From Proales similis (Eukaryota > Rotifera > Eurotatoria > Ploima > Proalidae), in contig JAGVRJ010000002.1 of assembly GCA_019059635.1 (NCBI GenBank), forward strand, positions 1,240,001 through 1,304,000: 64,000 nt of DNA, in the 5' to 3' direction. The translations under genes were made by a program, and so were the position numbers. The notes beneath the pieces are model-generated. The model did not search any database and was not told the DNA's origin. It worked only from the letters and a program-made list of their open reading frames with translations. Of the stretch, positions 54,665 through 64,000 are shown piece by piece (the first letter of the stretch is position 1; each line of letters opens with the position of its first letter).

Positions 54665-55148
54665 CTGCCTTGTCTCTCCTCTCACTTAGCTATTCGTCGT
54701 ACCTAAGCCGCCTGTCCTGATTAGCATATTAGCAATCCTGATCCCTGGATTATGCGAGTGACGTGTGCCGGCAACTTTGTCCTGGCCGGCGTACCCCTAG
54801 CACCCAGAGACCTCGTGCCACACCTCGTGTTTGAACCTTCTTCAACGGCAATTGGCTCGAGCGACGCAATCTGGAAAGTGAATTGAGACCGGCGCCAGTT
54901 TGATTCAATAGTCCGAAATCGGTCGGCTTGCAGTCTACATAATCGGAAGTAGACACGCGTGTACCCGTATTGGAATAGCACACAACGGCCACCATGCTGT
55001 TTTATTAACTAGGAGGCGTCGTTCATTCGTCAATCACTCGCATACATTCATGCGCTCACGCACGTACATATAATAGACGCGCGCTAACACAGGCGCAGGT
55101 CAATTGTGGACTAATTTCGGTGTTAAACTTCAGACAAACGACAGAGGA
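54665..55148. other. divergent promoter, ZSWIM8 / ALYREF
   Basis: About 480 bp between the two start codons and no TATA box. The last bases before each start look like splice acceptors (GCAG before ZSWIM8, CTTCAG before ALYREF), so non-coding first exons or a trans-spliced leader are possible. Confidence 0.45.
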
Positions 55149-56107
55149 ATGGCGAGCAAAGTGGAAAAGAGTCTGGACGAGATCATACGCGAGAACCGTT
55201 CGCAGCGAGGAGCGAGACGAGGCGGCGCACGCGGTGGTTCTCGCGGCGGCCGTGGAAACGGAGTTCCACCGCGACGTGCAACCGGCGCCATCTTCAAACG
55301 CCGATCAGAAGGCTTTTCACCTCGAAAGGCAGCTGCTACTGCCGCGGTATGTACATCTGCTAGTGTTATATATTTATGAATACGGGCCGGAACGAGTGCC
55401 GTTGACGCCCATCATCATCACCTACTACTCATCACTCAACGGAGATTTTCGCTTGGCTAATCAACCCAACCGTCACGTCTAGTCTATCAACGGCAAATGG
55501 ACCCACGACCTTTATCAAGAAGGTGCCGGAATGAAGCTCGGCACGGCCGGAGCTGGTCCGTCCAAGCTCATAATTTCCAATTTGGACTTTGGCGTCAACG
55601 ACAATGACATTCAAGTACGTAGGCCGCCTGCCAAATGGTCGTCAAATCAAACTTACGCCTTCTATTCCAGGGCCTCTTCCAAGAGTTTGGCAAAATTCGC
55701 AAGGCTGCCGTCCACTATGACCGAACAGGTCGCTCGCTGGGCACCGCGGACGTTCTCTTCGAGCGCAAACAAGACGCAATCAGGGCATTGACACATTACA
55801 ACGGCGTCAGTCTAGACGGTAGCTATTCTTCACGACTCTCATTCAGAAGCCAGTTGAGTCACAATTGAGTCCATTTTAAGGACGTCCGATGAACATTCAG
55901 CTTGCCGCATCATTAAACGCGCCGGTGGCCTCCAGAGTCGGTTCAGGCGAGAGCTCTCAGCGACCAGCCGCTCGTCGAGGTAGGGGCGGCTCGCGTGGCT
56001 CAGGCCCCAGCAGACGCGGACAGGGGCGCGGCCCCAAGCCGGTACGCAGCGCCGCCGAACTCGATGCGGAATTAGACGCACACACGGCCAAAATGCAGAC
56101 CGACTGA
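55149..56107 (+). CDS. ALYREF: ALYREF, mRNA export adaptor of TREX
   Basis: Exons 55149-55346, 55483-55614, 55671-55818 and 55881-56107, 234 residues. The N-terminal [15 protein letters not shown] helix is the conserved UAP56/DDX39B-binding motif; Arg/Gly-rich segments flank an RRM (about 85-160; [10 protein letters not shown] as RNP2, GTADVLFE as RNP1). The C-terminal [17 protein letters not shown] repeats the UAP56-binding motif, typical of REF proteins. ALYREF couples splicing to NXF1-dependent export. The first intron is longer (136 nt) than the usual 60. The poly(A) signal is ATTAAA at 56144-56149. Confidence 0.96.
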
Positions 56108-56611
56108 GATTAGAACGGTTTCTAATTTATGACATTCAATTTCATTAAATAGTTGTTCTGCTGCACACATCCCTCCTCTTGTTCATTCATCTCTCTCACC
56201 TGATTGTGATCAATTCATATGTTTTAAAGCACATGAACAATTGCCTAACTTGTTGTTTGTTTGTTTGATTCAGGCTATCATCATCTTCGTCAGCATATTC
56301 TTCAACAATAAATTTTGTGCGCTTCGAGTAAGAGTAAAAGGAGCGAACTCCAACTGCTTGAGTTGAATAATTCGCTTCAATCATCCCTCCCTCTCTCTCT
56401 CTCTCGTCCCTCTCTCGCCCACTTCGTCGTCCTCCAACTGTCGCAATTGACATCGTTTGCTCAATGAAATAAAATTTTCAATCAAAACTTGCCTCCGTGT
56501 CATTTGAATGCTGCTGATCATAGAGCAAGCCTCAGTCCTAATTTAATCTTAATTAACAAATTCAAACAACAACTGCTAACGAAAGCCTCTTTACTTGTGT
56601 TGAGGGCCGAA
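56108..56611. other. intergenic, ALYREF to THUMPD1
   Basis: ALYREF poly(A) signal and a short CT tract at 56391-56405. No gene seen. Confidence 0.5.
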
Positions 56612-57634
56612 ATGGGCAATAAGCGCAAAGCATACTTCAACTCATCGAACAAAAATAAACGAGGCAAAGGTCCGTCAATAGGCCCCAACTTGACCGGCTA
56701 CTTGGTCACTTACAATTGCAAATTCACATTTTGCGTCAACGAAATTCGCCAAATTCTTCAGCAGTTCGGCTCGGTTCCAAGTTCGGAAGAGGTAAGTTAC
56801 TTGCCTGTTGGCAGAGACGAGCTCGCCTGTTTCTCAGTTTTCTCAAGAAGAACGATTCTGCGCCAAACGAGACGAGAGCAGACGACGAGGACATTGAAAG
56901 GGAGCTGCAAAAAGAGATCGCCAGCATCGGCAAGGATGACAAGCGAATCGAAGTGGCCGAAACAGGCGCCAAATACACTCTGTTTGTGAAGCACACAGAC
57001 GCGGACGTTAATCGGGTCGCCTCGAGCATATACCAAGTATGAACTAGCTCAAGCGAGTCGAGACAATAACTAAACACGAATCTTGCTTTTGAAGAACATC
57101 GAGCAAACTAAACGACCCGCAGGCCGGTTTGTTCAGAGGCTCTTGCCAATACTGAGCACGTGCAAGGCGTTTGCGGACGACATTCAAGCGTGCCTTACTA
57201 AAACGATTGACTCGTTCGAGCCGATCTGCCGCACAAGCGAGCAGTCGACAGCGCCCGTTTCCTTTTGCTGTATATTCAAGTGCTCGAACAACAACCAGAT
57301 CGGACGCGAGGAGATCTTCAAGCATGTAGGCGCAGTAATAAAGGCCAAACACGCTGACAACAAGGTTGACTTCGATCGGCCCGATTTTGTCGTTTACGTT
57401 CATGTTATTTGCGGCCTGTGCTACATCGGCATCCTGAGCGACTATTTCCGCTTCAGTAAATATAACTTGATTGAAATGGCAAGCAAGCTGGGCCGATTGG
57501 AGGCGACGAATAGCAGCAGTTCAGCTAAGGAAGGGCCTATTGAGCAAGTAGCTAAGGAAGAAGAAACCTGCGTCAAATCGAACGAAGCCAAATCTGAAGC
57601 CGAATCTGCTGTTGACGACAACATCGGCACCTGA
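56612..57634 (+). CDS. THUMPD1: THUMPD1 (Tan1), tRNA acetylation adaptor
   Basis: Exons 56612-56791, 56848-57036 and 57095-57634, 302 residues (human 353). A Lys/Arg-rich N-terminus (MGNKRKAYF, KNKRGKG) is followed by a LTGYLVTYNCK strand, an acidic linker, and the THUMP domain from about residue 105 to 255, with KYTLFVKHTD, PILSTCKAFADD and ENKVDF-like NKVDFDRPDF, then GLCYIGILSDYFRFSKYNL. THUMPD1/Tan1 carries tRNA-Ser and tRNA-Leu to NAT10/Kre33 for N4-acetylcytidine. The C-terminus is Glu/Ser-rich. Exon 2's start was fixed by frame at 56848; a nearer AG (56837) breaks the frame. A poly(A) signal lies at 57672-57677. Confidence 0.93.
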
Positions 57635-58212
57635 TAATCAACTGCATCTCGTTCTGTATTTCGTCTCACTCAATAAAATCGATCGATCTTTGGTTAGATC
57701 TCATAGGCACTGAGCGTTCCTAATTAGAACAAGCCCAAATGCTTACAGAGAGAGAGAGACTGGGCGGTGGTTTCCGGTCGTTTCGACGAGCCGATGAAAC
57801 TCGAGACAAACTTAGATTTTCACTGACTCGTTAAGCGATAAGCGATGGCGGCCAGTAGACCTCTCACGCTCTTTTCTGTCTTTTTTTTCGAGTCTGTGCT
57901 CTGATCAAGTCATGTATGAACTAGACAAACGCCAAAGGCCATGAATGCAATTAGAGCTGGCCATTAGCTCAGGAGACAAGAGCGCTTAACACACTGTTCG
58001 TATACACTTTGACTTTGAGTTGCCTCGATCAAATTGACGTCTGGTCGACAAACTCGGTCGTTTCCGTTGCTTGCGACGCTCTCTCTCTCTCTCTCAATTT
58101 AATTGAATTCATTGAGCAAATAAGCAAATGCCTGTTTTCTAGACTCGAGTAGAGAATTTCAATTCTGTAAACGATTCGAGGGCAATGCCGAGTGCAGGAG
58201 CGAATATTCAAA
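57635..58212. other. intergenic, THUMPD1 to FAM20C
   Basis: Poly(A) signal 57672-57677, a short GA run near 57,750 and a CT run at 58,077-58,095; no gene seen. Probably the FAM20C promoter. Confidence 0.5.
58077..58095. repeat. (CT)n microsatellite
   Basis: Uninterrupted CT run about 120 bp upstream of the FAM20C start. Confidence 0.85.
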
Positions 58213-60176
58213 ATGATGAGAACGAGATTAAGAACGAGTAGACGGATTGCTCCCAAAGTATTCTTTGTTTCTCTGCTGCTCACCGTAATGCTTACGCTGG
58301 CGATTCACATTTCAATTCAGCCGATCGAGCAGCAGGTGGAAGCAGCAGGCCAAGTTGAAAGCCGTTTTGAACTGAATCGGCATCGCCAAGACCAAAGGAC
58401 GGCTTCTTCGATCACCGGTGATTTCAAGCATCTTGCTCAGAGGAAAGCTCAAACTTTGCACGGACTATTCGCACTAGTCGACCAAGTAAGGGAAGAGATT
58501 GAATCACTGCTGGAGTCCGGTGAGGCCGAAAAGCTGCGCGAAGAGCAAAAGAAAATCGAGTTGTGGGCAATACTCAACGAAAAGAGAGTGAAAATGGCCA
58601 TGCTGAGCAAGAAAGAAAAAGGAAACAGTGTCGTACAGAAGGCGGACAGTGAAGAGCGAGAGCTTGACCTTGAAATGGACAGATTCAATCCGAGAGAGGA
58701 CGTTACTCGCGAGCTTATTATTCGAATTCTTCGGGCAGAAAAGCTCAACCGACTCAACTCAAGTTGGATTGATTTCGACATTCTACTCCAAGAGTACAAT
58801 AAACGCAACCAGCTTAACGAAGTGTACGACCCTATGCTTGAGTCTAGTTGTGAAGAGAAAGATTGAAACTCTCTGTTTAGACCATCATCTGCGATATGGA
58901 CCGAGTACATGTCGCGTATCAATACATACGGCATGCCGAAAGAGAGACAACTGATTGACCGAGTCAACGAGTTCATTTCCACTTCAGATATTGCCGGCTG
59001 TGGTAAGAGAAATTTGCAAAAACTAGAGTTTAAAACAGCCGTAAGAAAACTGGTTACGAAGACGAACGGAGCAAAGGGACTCAGATAAAGATCGATATTT
59101 CACTGTCTGATGGATCGCAGGCGCTCGCCAAGCCAATGAAGTAACATTCAGCGTTCAGAATGACCATGCTTGAGTGCTCACATTTGAAGCAAATAAAAGG
59201 GTCGCGCGGAACTATGAGACGCCTCCGGATCATTTTTATTTTGTCGACATTGAACGCCATCATGCTGAGATCGCGGCCTTTCACTTGGACATGTTTGACA
59301 TTCTGGCCGCCTGGCTGTTTCTCTGCGCTCTCTGAGTTGCTTTGCTCTAAAGGTTGATGGGTTTCTACAGGATTCCGCCAACAGTCGGACGTCGTCTGCA
59401 TGTGCGCCATGACCTTTTTGACAAGGCGAGCGAAAAGTTCGCCAACACATTCTTCGTGTCGCCTGGTAAAGCAGCTGTTCACTTGAACGCAGACTTTCAG
59501 CCAAATGATCGCTAATCCATCAAAAGCCGGAAATCTTTGCTTCACTGGTCGCTGCTCTTATTACTGCGACACGGCACATGCTTCGTGCGCAAATGAGAAC
59601 AAAATCGAAAGCTCTGTGCAGCTGCTCTTGCCTCATCGGCCTCTGCTCGAATGGATATCGATTGCCAATCCGTACCAGCGAACTTACAAACGCAGCAAGA
59701 AGGCCGAGTGGGAAGTAAACGACCTGTACTGTGAGCAGACCGTTTTTCAGAATTTGAAATTTCACTCGCGACTTTTGCTCGATCTTATCGACGTGTCCAT
59801 ATTTGACTTTTTGACCGGAAACATGGACCGACATCACATTGAGAAGATCGCCTCTTTGGGAGAGCGAGCGTTCCCGCTGCATTTGGACAACGGTCGAAGT
59901 TTCGGCCGAGCCCATTTCGACGAGTATTCAATCATTGCGCCGCTGAAACAGTGCTGCCTCGTGCGCTATTCGACTTTTCAGCGCATTCGTCAGCTTCACG
60001 TCAACAACATCAGCGAGCTTTTAGATCGGTCGCTTCGCCAAGACCCTCTCTACCCAATATTGACTAGCGATCACCTCCACGCCGTTGCTCGTCGTCTACG
60101 TCACGTTTTAATTTTGATTACGAACTGTGTGGACCGTTTGAATGCGTTGAATGTGATTGTGGACGACGGCTTCTAA
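58213..60176 (+). CDS. FAM20C: FAM20C-like secretory-pathway kinase
   Basis: Six exons, 58213-58823, 58881-59002, 59077-59140, 59200-59292, 59353-59465 and 59527-60176, 550 residues (human 584). The N-terminus is a type II signal anchor (about 15-35) followed by a long Glu/Lys helix (60-200). The kinase region has GTQIKIDIS and the ALAKPMK strand, then [25 protein letters not shown] split over three short exons. Next come [24 protein letters not shown] with the catalytic Asp at 435, and the metal-binding DNGRSFG with Asp at 455. FAM20C phosphorylates Ser-x-Glu sites on secreted proteins in the Golgi lumen. FAM20A/B are the alternatives; the KKAEWEV and ETPPD stretches favour C. AATAAA lies only five bases after the stop. 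Confidence 0.9.
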
Positions 60177-60246
60177 GTAAAATAAACGCGCTGAAAAGAT
60201 AGAAGAGATGGTTTTTATTTCAAATTGAGAAAGAACGGATTGGCAT

Positions 60247-60846
60247 TTAAGAGCTGACGTTCGGCTTGTAGGGATTGTTGGCCAGGAGCCAGTCGGCGAG
60301 CCATTTCATTGGCTCAGCCGGCTTCTCCTTACACAAACTAGTGAGGCCCTTAAGCAGCGTGGGATTTAGCTTGTTCTCAAGGTAGTCGCGAGTAGTCTGC
60401 TCGTCAGGCACAGGCTCCAGAATGGCCGAGCCGAAAAAGAAGTGAATTTCACGCTCGGCGCTGAGGTCACTGTCGCTGCCGTGCACAGCGTTCATCTGTT
60501 CGTCGATGCCGAATAGCGAGCGAATGCTCTCTTTGCTCAGCTCTCGCGCCTTGTTTGAGTTGGTCGGTCCCATGAGACGACGCCAGTCGGCGATCGCGTT
60601 CTCTTTGGCCAGAATCATCGCCACCACTGGCTTGCTGCTCATGAACGCCACCAGACTGGGAAAGAATATCTTGCCTGAATGCTCGGCGTAGAACTCGCTG
60701 CACTGCTCCGGGCTCATGTGCACCCAGCGTTTTTGAATTATGGTGAAGCCGTTGCGAAGAATTATATCCTCAATGGCGGCTGCGTTGCCGGTCGCGTCTG
60801 GCTTGATCATGGCCAGTGTCTTTTGCACTTCGATTGCCTCGGACAT
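60247..60846 (-). CDS. NME5: NME5, axonemal NDPK-like protein with DPY30 motif
   Basis: One exon, 199 residues (human 212). The nucleoside-diphosphate kinase domain covers residues 8-150, with TLAMIKPDA at the start and the active-site motif NAVHGSDS containing His122. A Dpy-30-like helical motif follows (about 160-199; NPTLLKGLTSLCKEKPAEPMKWLADWLL). NME5 is part of the radial spoke in motile cilia and sperm flagella. The start at 60846 is the first ATG next to the domain; a further upstream in-frame ATG (60879) adds 11 residues. It converges on FAM20C: the stop codons are 70 bp apart and the poly(A) signals face each other at 60181-60186 and 60214-60219. Confidence 0.92.
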   Translation of the reverse strand: MSEAIEVQKTLAMIKPDATGNAAAIEDIILRNGFTIIQKRWVHMSPEQCSEFYAEHSGKIFFPSLVAFMSSKPVVAMILAKENAIADWRRLMGPTNSNKARELSKESIRSLFGIDEQMNAVHGSDSDLSAEREIHFFFGSAILEPVPDEQTTRDYLENKLNPTLLKGLTSLCKEKPAEPMKWLADWLLANNPYKPNVSS

Positions 60847-62053
<1,207 letters not shown>

Positions 62054-62285
62054 ATACGACCCATTTTCGAGGAGAGCCGCAAGTGGATCGCGATTGGAAC
62101 GGCTGCACGTTTTATTTGCTTGGCCACTGTCCGCATATTTGACGCGCCTTTGCCAATTCAAACTCATCTACTTGTACTCTCAATTAAATAAATCGTAAAA
62201 AAGAAACAAGAGTCCAACACATTTCAATTGAAAAACAAACAAGATTCTCGAGGCAAAGTGAATTTCCTGAAAGAGAACAAGCGCT

Positions 62286-63174
62286 CTATCTGCACTTCAT
62301 CGGTGTTGACGTCTTGGGCGTGACTTTGATCGGCGTGCTCGCCAGGTCGATTCTAAATGTGGTACTTGTGTCCATCGTTCTTCCTTGCTCCTTCTTTTTC
62401 TCTGTCCTCGACGGTTCGCAGCCGAACTCGGCCAAATTCAAGCGGCCTTTCATGTTGATTAGCTTCAGCTTTCGCTTCTCTTCTAAGTTTTCGCTTGATC
62501 AGCTCTGATCAATTCGAATCGATTTTTTTCCACTCCTTACCTGTTATCACCTGCATCGGATCGTGTTGAGTTGTTGACCTCCGACAGCAACTTGACTGGC
62601 AACGACTCGAATGTTTAATGGGCAGATTGCAGAATTGGAACTGGTGCATTGTATCAGTGGACCGGCGAACGGCTCGATTTCTGTTTGAATTAAACAGGAC
62701 GCTCTGATTGGTCGATCGGATCCTGGTCGACTCGACGTGGTGTCTCAGTGGCTCCATCAGACGCTTTTTGGAACTCGAGCCTTTTCTGGAGCGCATCAAT
62801 TTGCCGCAACATTTACACTGCTTCAGCTTGGTCCGTCTGATTTCGTGCTGGACACAGCCCGAGCAAATAGGCCGTTTACACGAGCGCTGCTTCGAGTCGA
62901 GTAGAAGCTGCTCGATGAGGTGTTTGTGCACCTTGACCGACACGTGGCTTTTGTCAGTCTTGCTCGATCGGCTGAGACACTCGTCCACTCGAATATATTC
63001 CTCTTTGATGTGCTGATGCTCTTGTTGATAGGCGTTTATCAAACGACTCATGTAGTGCATTAGCTGTGATTTCATTCTAAAATAATCAACTTGAATGCAT
63101 TTGGCCGGCTGAATTAAAGAGGCGAATGGAGCAAGTTTAGTTTTGACGCAAACTGGCAAAAGTTTGCTGGTCAT
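62286..63174 (-). CDS. unrecognised basic protein with Cys cluster
   Basis: Two exons, 62541-63174 and 62286-62482, phase 1 over a 58-nt intron, give 276 residues. The ATG at 63174 is first in frame. Residues about 30-95 are helical (RMKSQLMHYMSRLINAYQQE). A Cys cluster at about 98-125 (C-x3-C-x2-C-x12-C-x-C-x2-C, with ICSGC and CKCCGKLM) looks like a treble-clef or ribbon zinc site. A Ser/Arg-rich stretch follows, and the C-terminus is Lys/Thr-rich (STPIKVTPKTSTPMKCR), typical of phosphorylated nuclear proteins. The splice is supported by frame and by consensus GTAAGG...TTAG. I do not recognise the family; a nuclear or mitotic role is a guess from composition. It converges on ubiquitin-L40. 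Confidence 0.6.
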
Positions 63175-64000
63175 TGTTCGATTGAGCTGGTGACGATTGT
63201 CTCGCCATCTCTGTTAAATACGGGCGACTAACTCACCTTGTAATCAAGATCTCAATTAGAGCACGTGTTTATTTTGCCGATTAGAAGCTCTGTCATGCAG
63301 GTAAACACACATTCATACAATGAAAGAAGGAAACAAAATCAACGCTCCCTCCCTCTCTCGCTGACTGAAACCTTATTTGGCTTGTTGGGCCAAATTAGGG
63401 TGTGAGAAAATCGAATTTCAGATGATAACAATCGAGCGTCAAGTCGCGAGCACAGCGCATAAGCCACAACTCAATCGGCGACAAGAGTGTTTACATAAAC
63501 GATTCCGGTTGCTGGCCCATTCATGCGAGCTTCTCTCTCTCTCTCTCTCTCTGCTCGAGATTCCACTGAGAACTAAAACACATCGATCGATGAGTAAAAG
63601 CAACTCTCGTTCGGCCTCAAGGGCCTCAATCGCCTCGGCTCTCATTCAGTTGTACCCACGCGTGCTCACTTGGCTGCATCCACTCGGGCATTCACTGTGG
63701 CCTCTACGTTCGTCTAACGTGCTAACGACTAGTCACAGATGAGAATCGATGGCCACTTTATGTTGGCCATTTATCATCATCATCATTCAAGTCGTTGTTT
63801 ATTTTTCTTTTTTTCGCTTCTTTTTCCCAGTCAAAGTCTAATTAAAGATTCGTATCGACCGATGAAAGCGAATCTCTCTTGGCCAATATGAAAATAAACA
63901 ACCAATGAAATTCAGAAAAGAGTGAAGCGCGCGCCTGATGTGTGCGGCCAAAGCGCTGCGAGGGCAGAAAAGTGGCCAAAAATCGCCAAACTGAAGAGGC
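63175..64000. other. intergenic at right edge
   Basis: No recognisable exon. A CT run lies at 63532-63552 and a TCA run at about 63,772-63,785. It may contain the promoter of the unknown gene ending at 63174 and of a gene beyond the window. Confidence 0.45.
63532..63552. repeat. (CT)n microsatellite
   Basis: Uninterrupted CT dinucleotides. Confidence 0.9.

Noticed and set aside
54721-54995. Minus-strand frames between ZSWIM8 and ALYREF
   Set aside because: Two overlapping frames with no motif in divergent-promoter DNA; most likely chance.
63377-63742. Plus-strand 121-codon frame at the right edge
   Set aside because: Leu/Ser/Arg-rich composition produced by a CT microsatellite; no signal of a conserved protein.

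Overview
The window is genomic DNA from a compact animal genome. Nineteen multi-exon and five single-exon genes can be read on both strands. Introns are nearly all 50-75 nt with GT-AG ends, 5' and 3' untranslated regions are short, and many genes converge with poly(A) signals only tens of bases apart. The gene set (Neto-like receptor, allatostatin-A-type GPCR, Cys-loop channel, FAM20 kinase, fasciclin/EMI matrix protein) is metazoan and protostome-like. AK9 and NME5 are associated with motile cilia or flagella, so the animal probably has ciliated cells or flagellate sperm. I cannot name the phylum from sequence alone. Exon joins were placed by hand from splice sites, reading frame and remembered family patterns, and every spliced CDS given sums to a multiple of three.

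Layout: 1-1.4 kb holds the 3' part of a Neto-like CUB/LDLa receptor. From 1.5 to 9.3 kb is a block of small secreted-protein genes, most with a clear TATA box: three divergent cystatin-fold genes, an uncharacterised conserved secreted protein and a C-type lectin, with the housekeeping gene PRRC1 set among them. A gene-poor, pyrimidine-rich 4 kb stretch follows. From 13.3 to 28.3 kb lie ANKRD50, PNISR, SF3B4 (divergent from PNISR) and the 1,913-codon AK9. From 28.7 to 34.9 kb are a tiny one-pass membrane protein, a TATA-driven secreted protein with a basic C-terminal helix, and an EMI/fasciclin protein.

From 35.3 to 41.5 kb are GBF1 (Sec7 Arf-GEF, 13 coding exons) and UBL5. From 43.1 to 49.3 kb are a nicotinic-receptor-like channel subunit with an abnormal pore helix and an allatostatin-A-type receptor. 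From 49.9 to 63.2 kb are ZSWIM8 (intronless, 1,595 codons), ALYREF, THUMPD1, FAM20C, NME5, ubiquitin-L40 and an unrecognised Cys/basic protein.

Functionally the window mixes RNA processing and export (SF3B4, PNISR, ALYREF, UBL5, THUMPD1), membrane traffic (GBF1, PRRC1, ANKRD50), neural signalling (Neto, Cys-loop subunit, AstA-type receptor), secretory-pathway phosphorylation and matrix (FAM20C, FAS1) and lineage-specific secreted proteins. There is no operon logic. The least explained parts are the secreted-protein block, the channel pore, an Arg-for-Lys change in the first AK9 P-loop, and a 37-bp exact copy of PRRC1 coding sequence lying in intergenic DNA.
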